A stretch of DNA of 36,848 nt, taken from positions 1-36,848 of the forward strand of contig JAQYWR010000062.1 of the NCBI GenBank assembly GCA_029379225.1, in the 5' to 3' direction. Position numbers and translations under genes: made by a program. Origin of the DNA: Nostoc sp. S4 (GTDB taxonomy: Bacteria > Cyanobacteriota > Cyanobacteriia > Cyanobacteriales > Nostocaceae). Below the pieces are notes generated by a model. That model saw nothing but the letters and a program-made list of their open reading frames with translations. It made no database searches and was not told where the DNA came from. Within the stretch, counting starts at the first letter, position 1. Every line of letters starts with the position of its first letter. This document shows positions 24,533 through 32,635 of the stretch, one piece after another.

Positions 24533-25810
24533 ATGACCGCAACTTCTCCCCGATTAAAGCACGAGGTTAAAGACCTCGGCCTAGCTGCCTTGGGAAGACA
24601 GCGTATTGAATGGGCTGGACGCGAAATGCCAGTTTTACGGCAAATCCGCGATCGCTTTGCCCAAGAAAAACCTTTTACCGGGTTACGCCTTGTAGCTTGC
24701 GCCCACATTACAACAGAAACAGCACATTTGGCGATCGCTCTCAAAGCTGGTGGTGCAGACGCACTGCTAATTGCTAGCAATCCCTTATCAACGCAAGATG
24801 ACGTAGCTGCTTGCCTCGTCGCCGACCATGAAATTCCTGTATTTGCTCAAAAAGGCGAAGATAACGCAACTTATAACCGCCACGTCCAAATTGCTTTAGA
24901 TCACCGCCCCAATATCATTATTGATGATGGTAGCGATGTGGTTGCGACATTGGTTCAACAACGCCAACACCAAATTGCCGATTTGATTGGTACCACAGAA
25001 GAAACCACCACCGGAATTGTGCGCCTGAGAGCCATGTTCAAAGATGGCGTTCTTACCTTCCCCGCAGTAAACGTTAACGATGCCGATACCAAGCACTTCT
25101 TTGATAACCGCTATGGTACTGGACAATCGACCCTTGATGGCATCATCCGCGCTACAAACATTCTGCTGGCTGGTAAAACCATCGTCGTTGTTGGTTATGG
25201 CTGGTGTGGTAAAGGTACAGCACTCCGCGCCCGTGGTCTGGGTGGTAATGTAGTTGTTACCGAAATTGACCCGATCAAGGCAATTGAAGCCGTAATGGAT
25301 GGTTTCCGTGTCCTGCCAATGGCAGAAGCCGCTCAAGTTGGTGATTTGTTTATCACAGTCACAGGTAACAAACATGTGATTCGCGCTGAACACTTCGATG
25401 TGATGAAAGACGGGGCGATCGTTTGTAACTCCGGTCACTTTGATATTGAACTTGATTTAAAATACTTGGCTTCTCAAGCTAAGGAAATCAAGGAAGTTCG
25501 TCCCTTCACTGAAGAGTATAAATTGACAAGTGGCAAATCAGTCGTCGTTCTCGGTCAAGGACGCTTGATTAACCTGGCTGCTGCCGAAGGACATCCTAGC
25601 GCAGTAATGGATATGAGCTTTGCCAACCAGGCTTTAGCTGTTGAATACCTCGTGAAGAATAAAGGTAAGTTGGAACCTGGTTTGCACTCCATTCCTACGG
25701 AAGTGGATCGAGAAATTGCTCGACTCAAATTGCAAGCGTTAGGAATTAGTATAGATAGCCTAACACCCGACCAAATTGAGTACATCAACTCTTGGACTAG
25801 TGGAACTTGA
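24533..25810 (+). CDS. ahcY: Adenosylhomocysteinase (S-adenosylhomocysteine hydrolase)
   Basis: The 425 aa product is full length for the bacterial enzyme. It reversibly splits S-adenosylhomocysteine into adenosine and homocysteine in the cytoplasm and so sustains methylation. Substrate-domain residues include H58 in 'ACAHITTETAHLA', D131-D132 in 'IIIDDGSDVVATL', E156 in 'TTEETTTGIVRL', and K187 and D191 in 'NDADTKHFFDNRYGTGQS'. The NAD-binding Rossmann loop is 'VVVGYGWCGKGTALRARGLG' from residue 218, and the C-terminal half has 'VCNSGHFDIEL' and 'AAAEGHPSAVMDMSFANQAL'. The ATG at 24533 is chosen over a TTG one codon earlier; GAGGTAA lies 7 nt upstream. A strong terminator follows the stop codon. 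Confidence 0.97.
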   Translation: MTATSPRLKHEVKDLGLAALGRQRIEWAGREMPVLRQIRDRFAQEKPFTGLRLVACAHITTETAHLAIALKAGGADALLIASNPLSTQDDVAACLVADHEIPVFAQKGEDNATYNRHVQIALDHRPNIIIDDGSDVVATLVQQRQHQIADLIGTTEETTTGIVRLRAMFKDGVLTFPAVNVNDADTKHFFDNRYGTGQSTLDGIIRATNILLAGKTIVVVGYGWCGKGTALRARGLGGNVVVTEIDPIKAIEAVMDGFRVLPMAEAAQVGDLFITVTGNKHVIRAEHFDVMKDGAIVCNSGHFDIELDLKYLASQAKEIKEVRPFTEEYKLTSGKSVVVLGQGRLINLAAAEGHPSAVMDMSFANQALAVEYLVKNKGKLEPGLHSIPTEVDREIARLKLQALGISIDSLTPDQIEYINSWTSGT

Positions 25811-25835
25811 TGTTAATTGATTAATTAATTTCTTT

Positions 25836-25867
25836 GGGGATAGGCTTTTGGGCTTATCCCCTTTTTT
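25836..25867 (+). terminator. Intrinsic terminator of ahcY
   Basis: A GC-rich stem of 7-8 bp ('ggggata' with 'tatcccc') encloses a short loop containing 'ggcttttgggc' and is followed at once by a run of six T. It starts 26 nt after the ahcY stop codon. Confidence 0.85.
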
Positions 25868-25948
25868 ACTCATTTTGTATTATGGATTTATTTAATAAAA
25901 ATGAAACTTAACTTAGAAACAGAGATACCTAGTGAAAAATCAATAGAA

Positions 25949-26215
25949 TCATCTGAATCTAATTTCTTTTGGATATTTTCTTTCATCTTTAGTTACAGGA
26001 TCGTTAGCAGTTGTTTTTGCTCCTTTAAATTCATTACAGCGATAACAAGAAGCACATAAATTCTCCTGCTCATTACTTCCCCCTAATGAAGTGGGCAAAA
26101 TACGATCCATTACTAAAGGCATACCTATTAAACGGCTAGATGTGCTGCAATATTCACATCTATATTCAGCATCATTAATAATTTGTTGACGAAGAGATTT
26201 AGAGATAGATGACAC
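25949..26215 (-). CDS. Small HNH endonuclease-fold protein with altered catalytic His
   Basis: The 88 aa product has the zinc-finger form of the HNH fold: C20-x2-C23 in 'YRCEYCSTS' and C57-x2-C60 in 'CASCYRCNEFKGAKT', with N52 and the 'NLCASC' segment between. The usual catalytic 'DHI.P.S.GG' reads 'MDRILPTSLGG' here, with Arg (codon CGT) at residue 38 where His (CAT) is expected, a single-base change. Without the general-base His the protein may not cut DNA, although it could still bind it. It starts 5 bp after the stop of the 105-aa gene and both are on the minus strand, forming an operon. Confidence 0.85.
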   Translation of the reverse strand: MSSISKSLRQQIINDAEYRCEYCSTSSRLIGMPLVMDRILPTSLGGSNEQENLCASCYRCNEFKGAKTTANDPVTKDERKYPKEIRFR

Positions 26216-26220
26216 TGGTA

Positions 26221-26538
26221 TTAATCTGCTAATTGCTCAAAATCTGTAACAGAGTAGCTTTTCCACTGTAAAAGTGCATAAGCATAAGCTTTTTTCAGCA
26301 TTAAATAATCAGCACTAACTCTTAGAGAACCCAACAAAAACCTATCTGATTCACTTAATTGATTGTTTTGATTTTTTTCTAATAATTGCAAATGAAGTTG
26401 TTGTTGTGTTTCTGGAACTTGACTTTGAGCAATAGTTAATAATTCCTCAGTTGTTAATTGTTGCATGGTGATTAATTCCCCTTGTAATTCTAGAGGTGCA
26501 TAATCAACAGCAGGAGGAGCATTACTTTGGCTGGTCAT
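26221..26538 (-). CDS. Hypothetical protein cotranscribed with the HNH gene
   Basis: The 105 aa product is not recognised. It is hydrophilic and predicted helical, with Gln-rich stretches ('ELLTIAQSQVPETQQQLHLQ', 'LEKNQNNQLSESDRFLLGSL') followed by 'YAYALLQWKSYSVTDFEQLAD'. There is no signal peptide or transmembrane segment. It sits 5 bp upstream of the HNH gene, so the two are almost certainly one transcript; I remember this arrangement, a small Gln-rich protein before an HNH protein, as recurrent in cyanobacteria. It could be a partner or antagonist of the nuclease, but nothing in the sequence proves this. Confidence 0.75.
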   Translation of the reverse strand: MTSQSNAPPAVDYAPLELQGELITMQQLTTEELLTIAQSQVPETQQQLHLQLLEKNQNNQLSESDRFLLGSLRVSADYLMLKKAYAYALLQWKSYSVTDFEQLAD

Positions 26539-27251
26539 AACTTTTTCTAATAATTGCTTTTTAGGATAACATGGTGCGCTAGGCTAAAGCCGTTTGGATT
26601 CGCCAGTTTTGTCTCAAGGCTCAGGCTCACCGTAACGTACCCTAATCGTTCGTAGGGGCGTACAGATGTATGCCCCTAGTTTATAAATTAACCGTTAGCG
26701 ATCGCTTCACAAAACAGTACTCCCATAAGAAGCACTCATGTAACCTTTGTTTGGATTGCCGAAAGCTTGCAAGTGACACAAATCACCCGCCAACAAGGCT
26801 TTCAGGTATAAATTATGATAATTTAAGCAAAAAATAATTACCAACCAGCCAAAATGTCCGGTTTTTTTGGCTTTGTGATGATAAATAAAAATAATAACGT
26901 TGAAAGTCATGCTTCGTACCCCGAAGAATTGCTGAAATTCTTCGCTGCTTTCAGGATGACTGCTTATAACATCTGCTCAAAAGGCTCTACCACAAAACTT
27001 ACTCTAAATGTGTCTAAGTAACTATGCTGAGCAAGTGTAAAGGTGTCACGAGTCATGGAGGCAATTTTAAAGCAATTATAAAGAGCTTGGTGCCATTTTG
27101 GCAGGTTTTAATCGTAAATATGCGATATTAGTAGATTGTACAAATCTTTATTCTTATTCGCACACTGGTTACTATCTACTCAAAATTGCTAAAGCTAAGC
27201 GAATTTTGATACGAATAAATTTACGCTAATTTATGAAGTAGGAAATAATAC
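26539..27251. other. Non-coding region with two hairpins
   Basis: The 0.7 kb gap separates the minus-strand HNH operon from the plus-strand kinase gene and must contain their promoters. It holds a hairpin at 26653-26678 ('taggggcgtaca' against 'tgtatgccccta') and one at 26922-26944 (cgaagaatt/aattcttcg, 5-nt loop). A 67-codon minus-strand frame (26707-26910) and a 35-codon plus-strand frame (27024-27131) were examined; neither has a convincing ribosome binding site. Confidence 0.45.
26653..26678. repeat. 12-bp hairpin of the 'gtaggggcgta' type
   Basis: The arms 'taggggcgtaca' and 'tgtatgccccta' pair with one G-T wobble around a 2-nt loop. Hairpins beginning 'gtaggggcg' are, from memory, widespread intergenic repeats in Nostoc-type genomes. 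No T-run follows. Confidence 0.55.
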
Positions 27252-28490
27252 ATGGTATTATCACTGTCTTCTCACAACGTTATCCAGTATCTGCAAGATG
27301 TGGGTCTGTGTAACTCAGAACATGGCAGCTCGGATAAATCTGACTTACCAAGGAGTAGCAACAAAAATTTCAATTTACTTGTAACTCTAGCTAATAATCG
27401 TAAACTGCTCCTCAAACAAGAACGTAATATTAACAGTGAAGGCCTGCCTCATGAATTATTTAAAGAGTGGCTGTTTCACCAATTGCTCCAGCAGTTTCCA
27501 GTTTTTGGTAATGTTTCAGCGATCGCACCATTAGTAGTACATTTTGACGAAGAAAATTCTATCCTCGTCCGCAATTACCTAAGTGACTATCTTGAGCTTC
27601 GCACATTATACCACAATAATCAAATTTTTCCACCAGAAATTGCCTGTGCGATCGGTACAACCTTAGCAGGACTGCATCGTGCAACCTTCCAACGCCGAGA
27701 ATATAGGGATTTTATGGCAACTGCTCCCCAAGGAGAGTTTCGCTATGGTTTTTACAATCCAGCGCAAGGTGTAGGCTCAATTAGTCCAGAGATTTTTGGT
27801 ACTGTTCCTAGCGATGCGTTGAAATTCTACGTTCTCTATCAACAATACGAAAGTCTGTCATCTGCGATCGCAGATTTGGCATCTGACTGGAATCCTTGCT
27901 GCTTAACTCACAACGACCTGAAATTGAACAACATTTTAGTTCATTCTCGCTGGCAGCAACTAGACAATTGCCTAGTGCGACTAATTGATTGGGAAGCTTG
28001 CGCTTGGGGAGATCCAGCTTTTGATTTAGGAACTTTGCTCGCAAGCTATTTAGAAATTTGGCTCAAGAGCCTAGTAGTAGATCATACCATTGAGTTAGAA
28101 GAATCTCTACATCTAGCGTTGACACCGTTAGAGATTTTACAACCTTCAATTATTGCCCTGATTAGGTCTTATCTCTATGCTTTTCCGCTGATTTTGGAAT
28201 ATCGTAGTGACTTTATTTCGCGGGTTATCCAATTTGCGGGACTGGCACTGATTCATCAAATTCAGGATACGATCGCTTGCCAAAAAAACTTTAGCAATGC
28301 TGATATCTGTATGCTGCAAGTAGCTAAAAGTTTACTGACTATGCCACAGCAAGCTGTGTTGACTATTTTTGGGATCTGTGAATCAGAAATTGTCAATCCT
28401 GTGGCTAAAATCCATAAACTTCTTCAGCCTCAAAAAGAGCAGCAGTTACTTCGCATTTATTACGAAAAAACTCGACTCCGTGGTTGTTAA
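27252..28490 (+). CDS. APH-fold phosphotransferase, candidate RiPP dehydratase kinase subunit
   Basis: The 412 aa product has the aminoglycoside-phosphotransferase/choline-kinase fold. The ATP-binding lysine is K55 in 'NRKLLLKQERN', the catalytic loop is 'CLTHNDLKLNNILV' (H220, D222, N227), and the metal-binding aspartate is D246 in 'RLIDWEACAWGDPAFDLG'. Such kinases phosphorylate hydroxyl groups on small molecules or peptides. The next plus-strand gene encodes a HopA1-family protein. In class V lanthipeptide pathways (LxmK with LxmY) and in thioviridamide-type pathways, the same two families phosphorylate and then eliminate Ser/Thr side chains of a precursor peptide. The fold and catalytic residues are seen; a peptide substrate is inference. 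Antibiotic resistance is unlikely without a close resistance homologue. Confidence 0.85.
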   Translation: MVLSLSSHNVIQYLQDVGLCNSEHGSSDKSDLPRSSNKNFNLLVTLANNRKLLLKQERNINSEGLPHELFKEWLFHQLLQQFPVFGNVSAIAPLVVHFDEENSILVRNYLSDYLELRTLYHNNQIFPPEIACAIGTTLAGLHRATFQRREYRDFMATAPQGEFRYGFYNPAQGVGSISPEIFGTVPSDALKFYVLYQQYESLSSAIADLASDWNPCCLTHNDLKLNNILVHSRWQQLDNCLVRLIDWEACAWGDPAFDLGTLLASYLEIWLKSLVVDHTIELEESLHLALTPLEILQPSIIALIRSYLYAFPLILEYRSDFISRVIQFAGLALIHQIQDTIACQKNFSNADICMLQVAKSLLTMPQQAVLTIFGICESEIVNPVAKIHKLLQPQKEQQLLRIYYEKTRLRGC

Positions 28491-28914
28491 TGGCAGGTAG
28501 CAGAACAAGAATAATTAAAAATTCCAGAGTCAAAATAGTTAAAAAATCTAGATAAATTTTCATATTAGACTCTTTATCAATTTTGGCTTCGGAATCCTCA
28601 GCGGTGAATTTTTACTAAATTTTAAATTGTTCTGCGTATTATTTACCCTATCATAAATTTTAGAGGATTTGGCCTCATACTAGTTTTATAAAGAAGAACA
28701 AAAATGTCAGTCGTCAGAACTTAGCCAAAGGTTAAGCGAGTAGCTCAACAGTATAGATTAAAACCTCATACTTTCATGGGCGAAACAAATCTCAAAGTTC
28801 TTCCGGTTATTATTCCATCTCTTTATGGGTGGAGTATTCTGGATTCAGAATTCACCTATTCTGAGTCTTGTTTGATGATTTTGAATTTTCTGTGTTTGAG
28901 TTCTGAATCGATTA
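28491..28914. other. Gap between kinase and HopA1 genes, possible decayed small ORF
   Basis: This stretch separates the two genes by 424 bp. A plus-strand frame from an ATG at 28704 has a stop after six codons and then stays open from 28725 through 28964, including a 62-codon ORF from ATG 28776 that overlaps the HopA1 start. The peptide has several Ser and Cys but no recognisable leader. It may be a relic, a small peptide gene, or chance; nothing decides between these. Confidence 0.35.
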
Positions 28915-30000
28915 ATGTTATATTCTGCCAATCAACCGCTGACTTCTCTATTGGACATTGCTAAGAATATCCAAATAGAGTCAAATTTTTGTATTTATCA
29001 TCCCAATTATCAACCCTTTGCTCTGCCGACTAAAGTAGCCGACAGATTTCAGCAAACTCCAGCAGATTTACAACAAAAGTATTTGGCTTTGCTATTGCGA
29101 AATTTTCTCTATGGAATTTATTACAATGGCTCCTTGCAAACTACTTTAGCAGTCAATACTGATACTACTAATCACACATCAAAACATAATTTAGAAGATA
29201 GTTCGATTTCAGAGATTGATTGGGACTTCTACAAACAACTGCACAAAAGTAATCACGGCGTAGGTTACTTTGACTCAGAATGGCAGGTACTGCGGCAAGA
29301 ACCTGATGGTAGTATGGCTGTGACAAAAGGTGGTTTAACACTTTATATTGAGCCAGACTGTCATTTAGAATCCAGTAAGAAATCTACGAAAGTGGGTGAC
29401 ATGGTAGCAATCTGGATGCCCAAAAATCGTCTACAAAACGGTTGTTACATGGCAGTTAGTAATGTCAGACAACAACAGCAAACTAATCCAGACAGTAATT
29501 TAGGAGCCGGGCGAATCTACTTTAACTTGACACCATCTGGTGCGATCGCTCTGATGAATAGCCTAACTTTACATCTAAATGCAGCTTCCATTCCCTTTAG
29601 CTTTCAGGTTCTCCACAATCCCTGTGCATACGGACGCTACGATTCGGGAGTACTTTACTTTGAACTCCACGACTATTCAGCAATCCGCACCATCCTTCAG
29701 ACAGTTTATCTAGAAAATCAATTTTATTTTCAGCTCGAAATTCCCTTGTTTACCAAATTTTTAGCACCAGGGTTAGGCTTAGCTGAAGAACCAACTCAAA
29801 AATTTGCCACCCAAGAAAGTTTTGGTATGAACCGTTGTCAAATCGTCGCTAATGCTTTATTGGAAGCTTGGCAAAAAGGTAAGAATGCGATGGAAGAACG
29901 GATAAGGGTGATTAAGCAACACTTTAAGCAGCACTTAATAGATTTACAGCATCCTTATCTTAATCCTAGTTCTGAGGATATATATTATCCGTTAGATTGA
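28915..30000 (+). CDS. T3SS effector HopA1 family protein, candidate phospho-Ser/Thr lyase subunit
   Basis: The 361 aa product matches the HopA1-like family along its length. An N-terminal helical part ('QKYLALLLRNFLYGIYYNG') is followed by 'HGVGYFDSEWQVLRQEPDGS' and 'VTKGGLTLYIEP'. The core has 'GRIYFNLTPSGAIALMNSLT' (R200, Y202, N204), 'NPCAYGRYDSGVLYFEL' (R241, D243), 'LAPGLGLAEEP' (E291) and 'ESFGMNRCQIVANALLEAW' (R307, C308), the family's conserved islands. HopA1-like proteins are known as effectors in plant pathogens and as the lyase component of class V lanthipeptide and thioviridamide-type synthetases. With the APH kinase upstream, a split dehydratase is the best hypothesis. The start ATG at 28915 has no strong ribosome binding site. 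Confidence 0.85.
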   Translation: MLYSANQPLTSLLDIAKNIQIESNFCIYHPNYQPFALPTKVADRFQQTPADLQQKYLALLLRNFLYGIYYNGSLQTTLAVNTDTTNHTSKHNLEDSSISEIDWDFYKQLHKSNHGVGYFDSEWQVLRQEPDGSMAVTKGGLTLYIEPDCHLESSKKSTKVGDMVAIWMPKNRLQNGCYMAVSNVRQQQQTNPDSNLGAGRIYFNLTPSGAIALMNSLTLHLNAASIPFSFQVLHNPCAYGRYDSGVLYFELHDYSAIRTILQTVYLENQFYFQLEIPLFTKFLAPGLGLAEEPTQKFATQESFGMNRCQIVANALLEAWQKGKNAMEERIRVIKQHFKQHLIDLQHPYLNPSSEDIYYPLD

Positions 30001-30025
30001 TTTGATGAGGCATACCCAATGCCTT

Positions 30026-30808
30026 TTATAATTCAACAATCACCGGTACATGATCGCTCGGTTGAGTTAGTTTTCTCGGTTCAATATCGATGATGCAACT
30101 TTTTGCACGCTCATAGAGTATGGGTGTGAGATAGTGATGGTCAATCCGCCAACCCAAGTTGCGACGGAACGCAGCGGCGCGATAATCCCACCAGCTATAA
30201 TTTCCGCCTTCGTTAGTGAATTTACGAAAAGCATCCGCAAATCCCAAGGTGAGAATATCTCGTAAGGCTTGGCGCTCTGTTTGGGTTGCCATAATGTGAT
30301 TTTCTGTACTCACTTGCTCGTGAATATCTTTAGCTTCCGGTGCAATATTAAAGTCACCGCACACACAAACATCAGGTTGTGACAACAGCAGCGATCGCAA
30401 GTACTCACCTAACACTGTTAGCCAACGCAGTTTATATTCGTATTTTTCGGTTCCTACTGCTGCACCGTTAGGAACATATAAGTTTACAATCCGAATATCG
30501 TCAATTACACCTGTAATTACTCGCTTTTGTTCATCCCATTCCGGCGGTAAATCTGGCAAAATTGCTCTAAAACCGCTACTTACGTTTAGAAGGGGTTGGT
30601 GGCTGATTATGGCTACGCCGTTATAGGATTTTTGTCCTGATACATAAAGGTGATAGCCCATTTGCTCAAAAGGCGATCGCGGAAACTCGGCATCTATAAC
30701 TTTGGTCTCTTGCAAGCACAGAACATCAACGGGATTATGAGTCAACCAATCAGTAACCTGTTCTAGACGAATCCGAATTGAGTTGACGTTCCAAGTAGCG
30801 ATTTTCAT
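30026..30808 (-). CDS. xth: Exodeoxyribonuclease III (AP endonuclease, Xth family)
   Basis: The 260 aa product is full length for bacterial ExoIII/ExoA-type AP endonucleases, which cut DNA 5' of abasic sites and act as 3'-exonucleases in base excision repair. Family motifs are present: 'MKIATWNVNSIRIRLEQV' at the N-terminus (N7), 'VLCLQETKV' with the metal-binding E34, 'VNLYVPNGA', 'VCVCGDFNIAPEAKDIH' with the Asp-Asn pair, and the C-terminal 'SDHVPVIVEL' with the catalytic Asp-His. The start ATG at 30808 is unambiguous by homology. It is convergent with the HopA1 gene, leaving only 25 bp between stop codons. Confidence 0.95.
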   Translation of the reverse strand: MKIATWNVNSIRIRLEQVTDWLTHNPVDVLCLQETKVIDAEFPRSPFEQMGYHLYVSGQKSYNGVAIISHQPLLNVSSGFRAILPDLPPEWDEQKRVITGVIDDIRIVNLYVPNGAAVGTEKYEYKLRWLTVLGEYLRSLLLSQPDVCVCGDFNIAPEAKDIHEQVSTENHIMATQTERQALRDILTLGFADAFRKFTNEGGNYSWWDYRAAAFRRNLGWRIDHHYLTPILYERAKSCIIDIEPRKLTQPSDHVPVIVEL

Positions 30809-31267
30809 GAGTTGGATATCAAAATTTTTAGGAAATTACTAATTACAAATTATGTAATTTTTCTACAATTATTTAATCTTTAGAAGATGTATTCTATTTC
30901 CTCATTGCCTTTAAACCAAGGTTGAATAAGTTGATCCCATCTCAGAATTTAGTATTTTCAGCTACAAAATATTCCTTTTTGTTAGTTTAGCTACAAAATA
31001 TTCTACTCGATTATGATCCGGAAGACAGATGCAACAAGTAATTGATTAGCTATAGGTTATAAATGTAGCTTAGGGTTGACTTTTGCCAATAGTCCAGAGA
31101 TTTGTAAGTAGAAAATTTCCGATAGAGTTAACCGAATATTGTGCTTTTGGTAGCCTATTAGGTTAATTTAAATTTCAAAAAAGTAAGTATAAATGCTTTG
31201 TTCTCATAAAATAATGAGGTAATTCATTATATTGAGAACAAATTTACAGACTGAACCGAAACAACTT
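30809..31267. other. Divergent intergenic region with a 15-bp direct repeat
   Basis: About 460 bp between the exonuclease gene (minus) and the GT4 gene (plus). The 15-mer 'agctacaaaatattc' occurs at 30960-30974 and again at 30989-31003, 29 bp apart, which could be a pair of regulator-binding sites. No gene seen. Confidence 0.4.
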
Positions 31268-32338
31268 ATGAAAATCGCTCAAGTTGCCCCCTTATGGGAA
31301 AGGGTACCACCTCCTAGTTATGGAGGAATAGAACTGGTAGTGAGTCGCTTGACTGATGAACTTGTTCGTCGTGGTCATGAGGTAACTTTATTTGCCTCTG
31401 GTGATTCTCAAACTCTGGCTCAATTAGAAGCAGTTTATCCACGTGCATTGCGCTTAGACCCAAATGTCAAAGAGTATGGAGTGTACGAAATGCTAGAACT
31501 GAGTCAAGTTTATGAACATGCTGCCCAATTCGATATTATCCATTCTCATGTAGGGATTTCGGCATTACCTTTAGCGAGTTTGATAACAACAACTTCTACA
31601 GTACATACTCTGCACAATAACTTTACAAAAGACAACAGTAACGCGTTTAGCTACCACCAAAAGCAACCATACGTCAGCATTAGTAACTCCCAGCGTCAAA
31701 TCGACCTCAATTATATTGCCACGGTTTATAACGGAATTGAGCTAGCAGATTATCCATTTGTAGCTCAACCGTCAGAGCCTTTATATTTGGTATTTTTAGG
31801 TCGGTTTTCGCCAGAGAAAGGACCACAACATGCGATCGCTATTGCCAAGCAAACTGGTTGGCGCTTGAAGATGGCTGGAAAAGTTGACTTAGGAGATTCT
31901 AAGTTTTTTGAACAAGAGATTGCCCCCCATATTGATGGTCAGCAAATTGAATATTTAGGCGAAATTAATCACGCCGAAAAGACTGAACTTCTGGGCAATG
32001 CGGCGATCGCTCTTTTTCCCATCGCCTGGCAAGAACCTTTTGGCTTAGTAATGATTGAATCAATGGCAACTGGTACACCAGTAATTGCCATGAATTTAGG
32101 TTCCGTACCTGAGGTGATTGCCCACGGTAAAACAGGTTTTATCTGCAAAAACTATGCCCAAATGGCAGCAATCATTCCACAAGCTTTGGAACTCAATCGT
32201 CAAACATGCCGAAAGTATGTAGAAAACAAGTTTAGCGTTAACCAAATGGTTAACGGATATGAAGCTGTTTACAGACAAATTATTAAAGACCGCATAGAAT
32301 CGAATGGCCACATTCATGCGGGCAACATTCGTTTTTAA
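31268..32338 (+). CDS. GT4 family glycosyltransferase
   Basis: The 356 aa product is a GT-B fold retaining glycosyltransferase. The N-terminus 'MKIAQVAPLWERVPPPSYGG' and 'IELVVSRLTDELVRRGHEVT' carry the donor-contacting GGIE loop (19-22). The middle has 'VYNGIEL' and 'FLGRFSPEKGPQHAIAIA', and the E-x7-E signature is 'EPFGLVMIESMATGTPVIAM', near residue 260. A TTG twelve codons upstream (31232) keeps the frame open, but ATG 31268 gives the typical family start and is preferred. Related cyanobacterial enzymes are annotated as general GT4 transferases; donor and acceptor are not readable. A zinc-ribbon microprotein follows 57 bp downstream. Confidence 0.9.
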   Translation: MKIAQVAPLWERVPPPSYGGIELVVSRLTDELVRRGHEVTLFASGDSQTLAQLEAVYPRALRLDPNVKEYGVYEMLELSQVYEHAAQFDIIHSHVGISALPLASLITTTSTVHTLHNNFTKDNSNAFSYHQKQPYVSISNSQRQIDLNYIATVYNGIELADYPFVAQPSEPLYLVFLGRFSPEKGPQHAIAIAKQTGWRLKMAGKVDLGDSKFFEQEIAPHIDGQQIEYLGEINHAEKTELLGNAAIALFPIAWQEPFGLVMIESMATGTPVIAMNLGSVPEVIAHGKTGFICKNYAQMAAIIPQALELNRQTCRKYVENKFSVNQMVNGYEAVYRQIIKDRIESNGHIHAGNIRF

Positions 32339-32395
32339 TCAACTGCTTTTTTTGCTTAGCTTAAACAACAATTTTTATTAAAGGAAGACATTGGT

Positions 32396-32581
32396 ATGAG
32401 TACGAGAGCCAACACTTGCCCATGCTGCGGCAGTTCCCTTCTGCGTCATGTTCGTCATGGTGAACTATATTGGTTTTGCCTGTCGTGCCGACAAGAAGTA
32501 CCACTGTTAACTATGACTCGCTTGCCTAATGTGGAAAGCCGAAATACTGGAGTCCTTCCCCAAATAGCTGTTAATTCCTAG
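32396..32581 (+). CDS. Zinc-ribbon microprotein
   Basis: The 61 aa product has two cysteine knuckles, C8-x-C10-C11 in 'NTCPCCGSSLLRH' and C28-x2-C31 in 'WFCLSCRQEVP', which together can bind one zinc ion. The C-terminal 25 residues are not conserved in an obvious way. Small proteins of this design, 'CPCCGSSLLRH...GELYWFC..C', are known to me from many cyanobacteria without a function. It follows a GT4 gene by 57 bp and has 'aaaggaaga' 9 nt before its ATG, so it is a real gene and may be cotranscribed. Confidence 0.75.
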   Translation: MSTRANTCPCCGSSLLRHVRHGELYWFCLSCRQEVPLLTMTRLPNVESRNTGVLPQIAVNS

Positions 32582-32635
32582 TTTTTGTACATCTAACGAT
32601 TGATAAAAGTGTACTACAAATCAATACTGATTTAG

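Noticed and set aside
26707..26910. 67-codon minus-strand frame considered as a precursor peptide for the kinase/HopA1 pair
   Set aside because: It is on the opposite strand, has no clear ribosome binding site, begins with an unlikely hydrophobic-aromatic segment, and has only one Cys.
27024..27131. 35-codon plus-strand frame before the kinase gene, considered as a precursor peptide
   Set aside because: No ribosome binding site, no leader-core pattern and no Ser/Thr/Cys-rich core.
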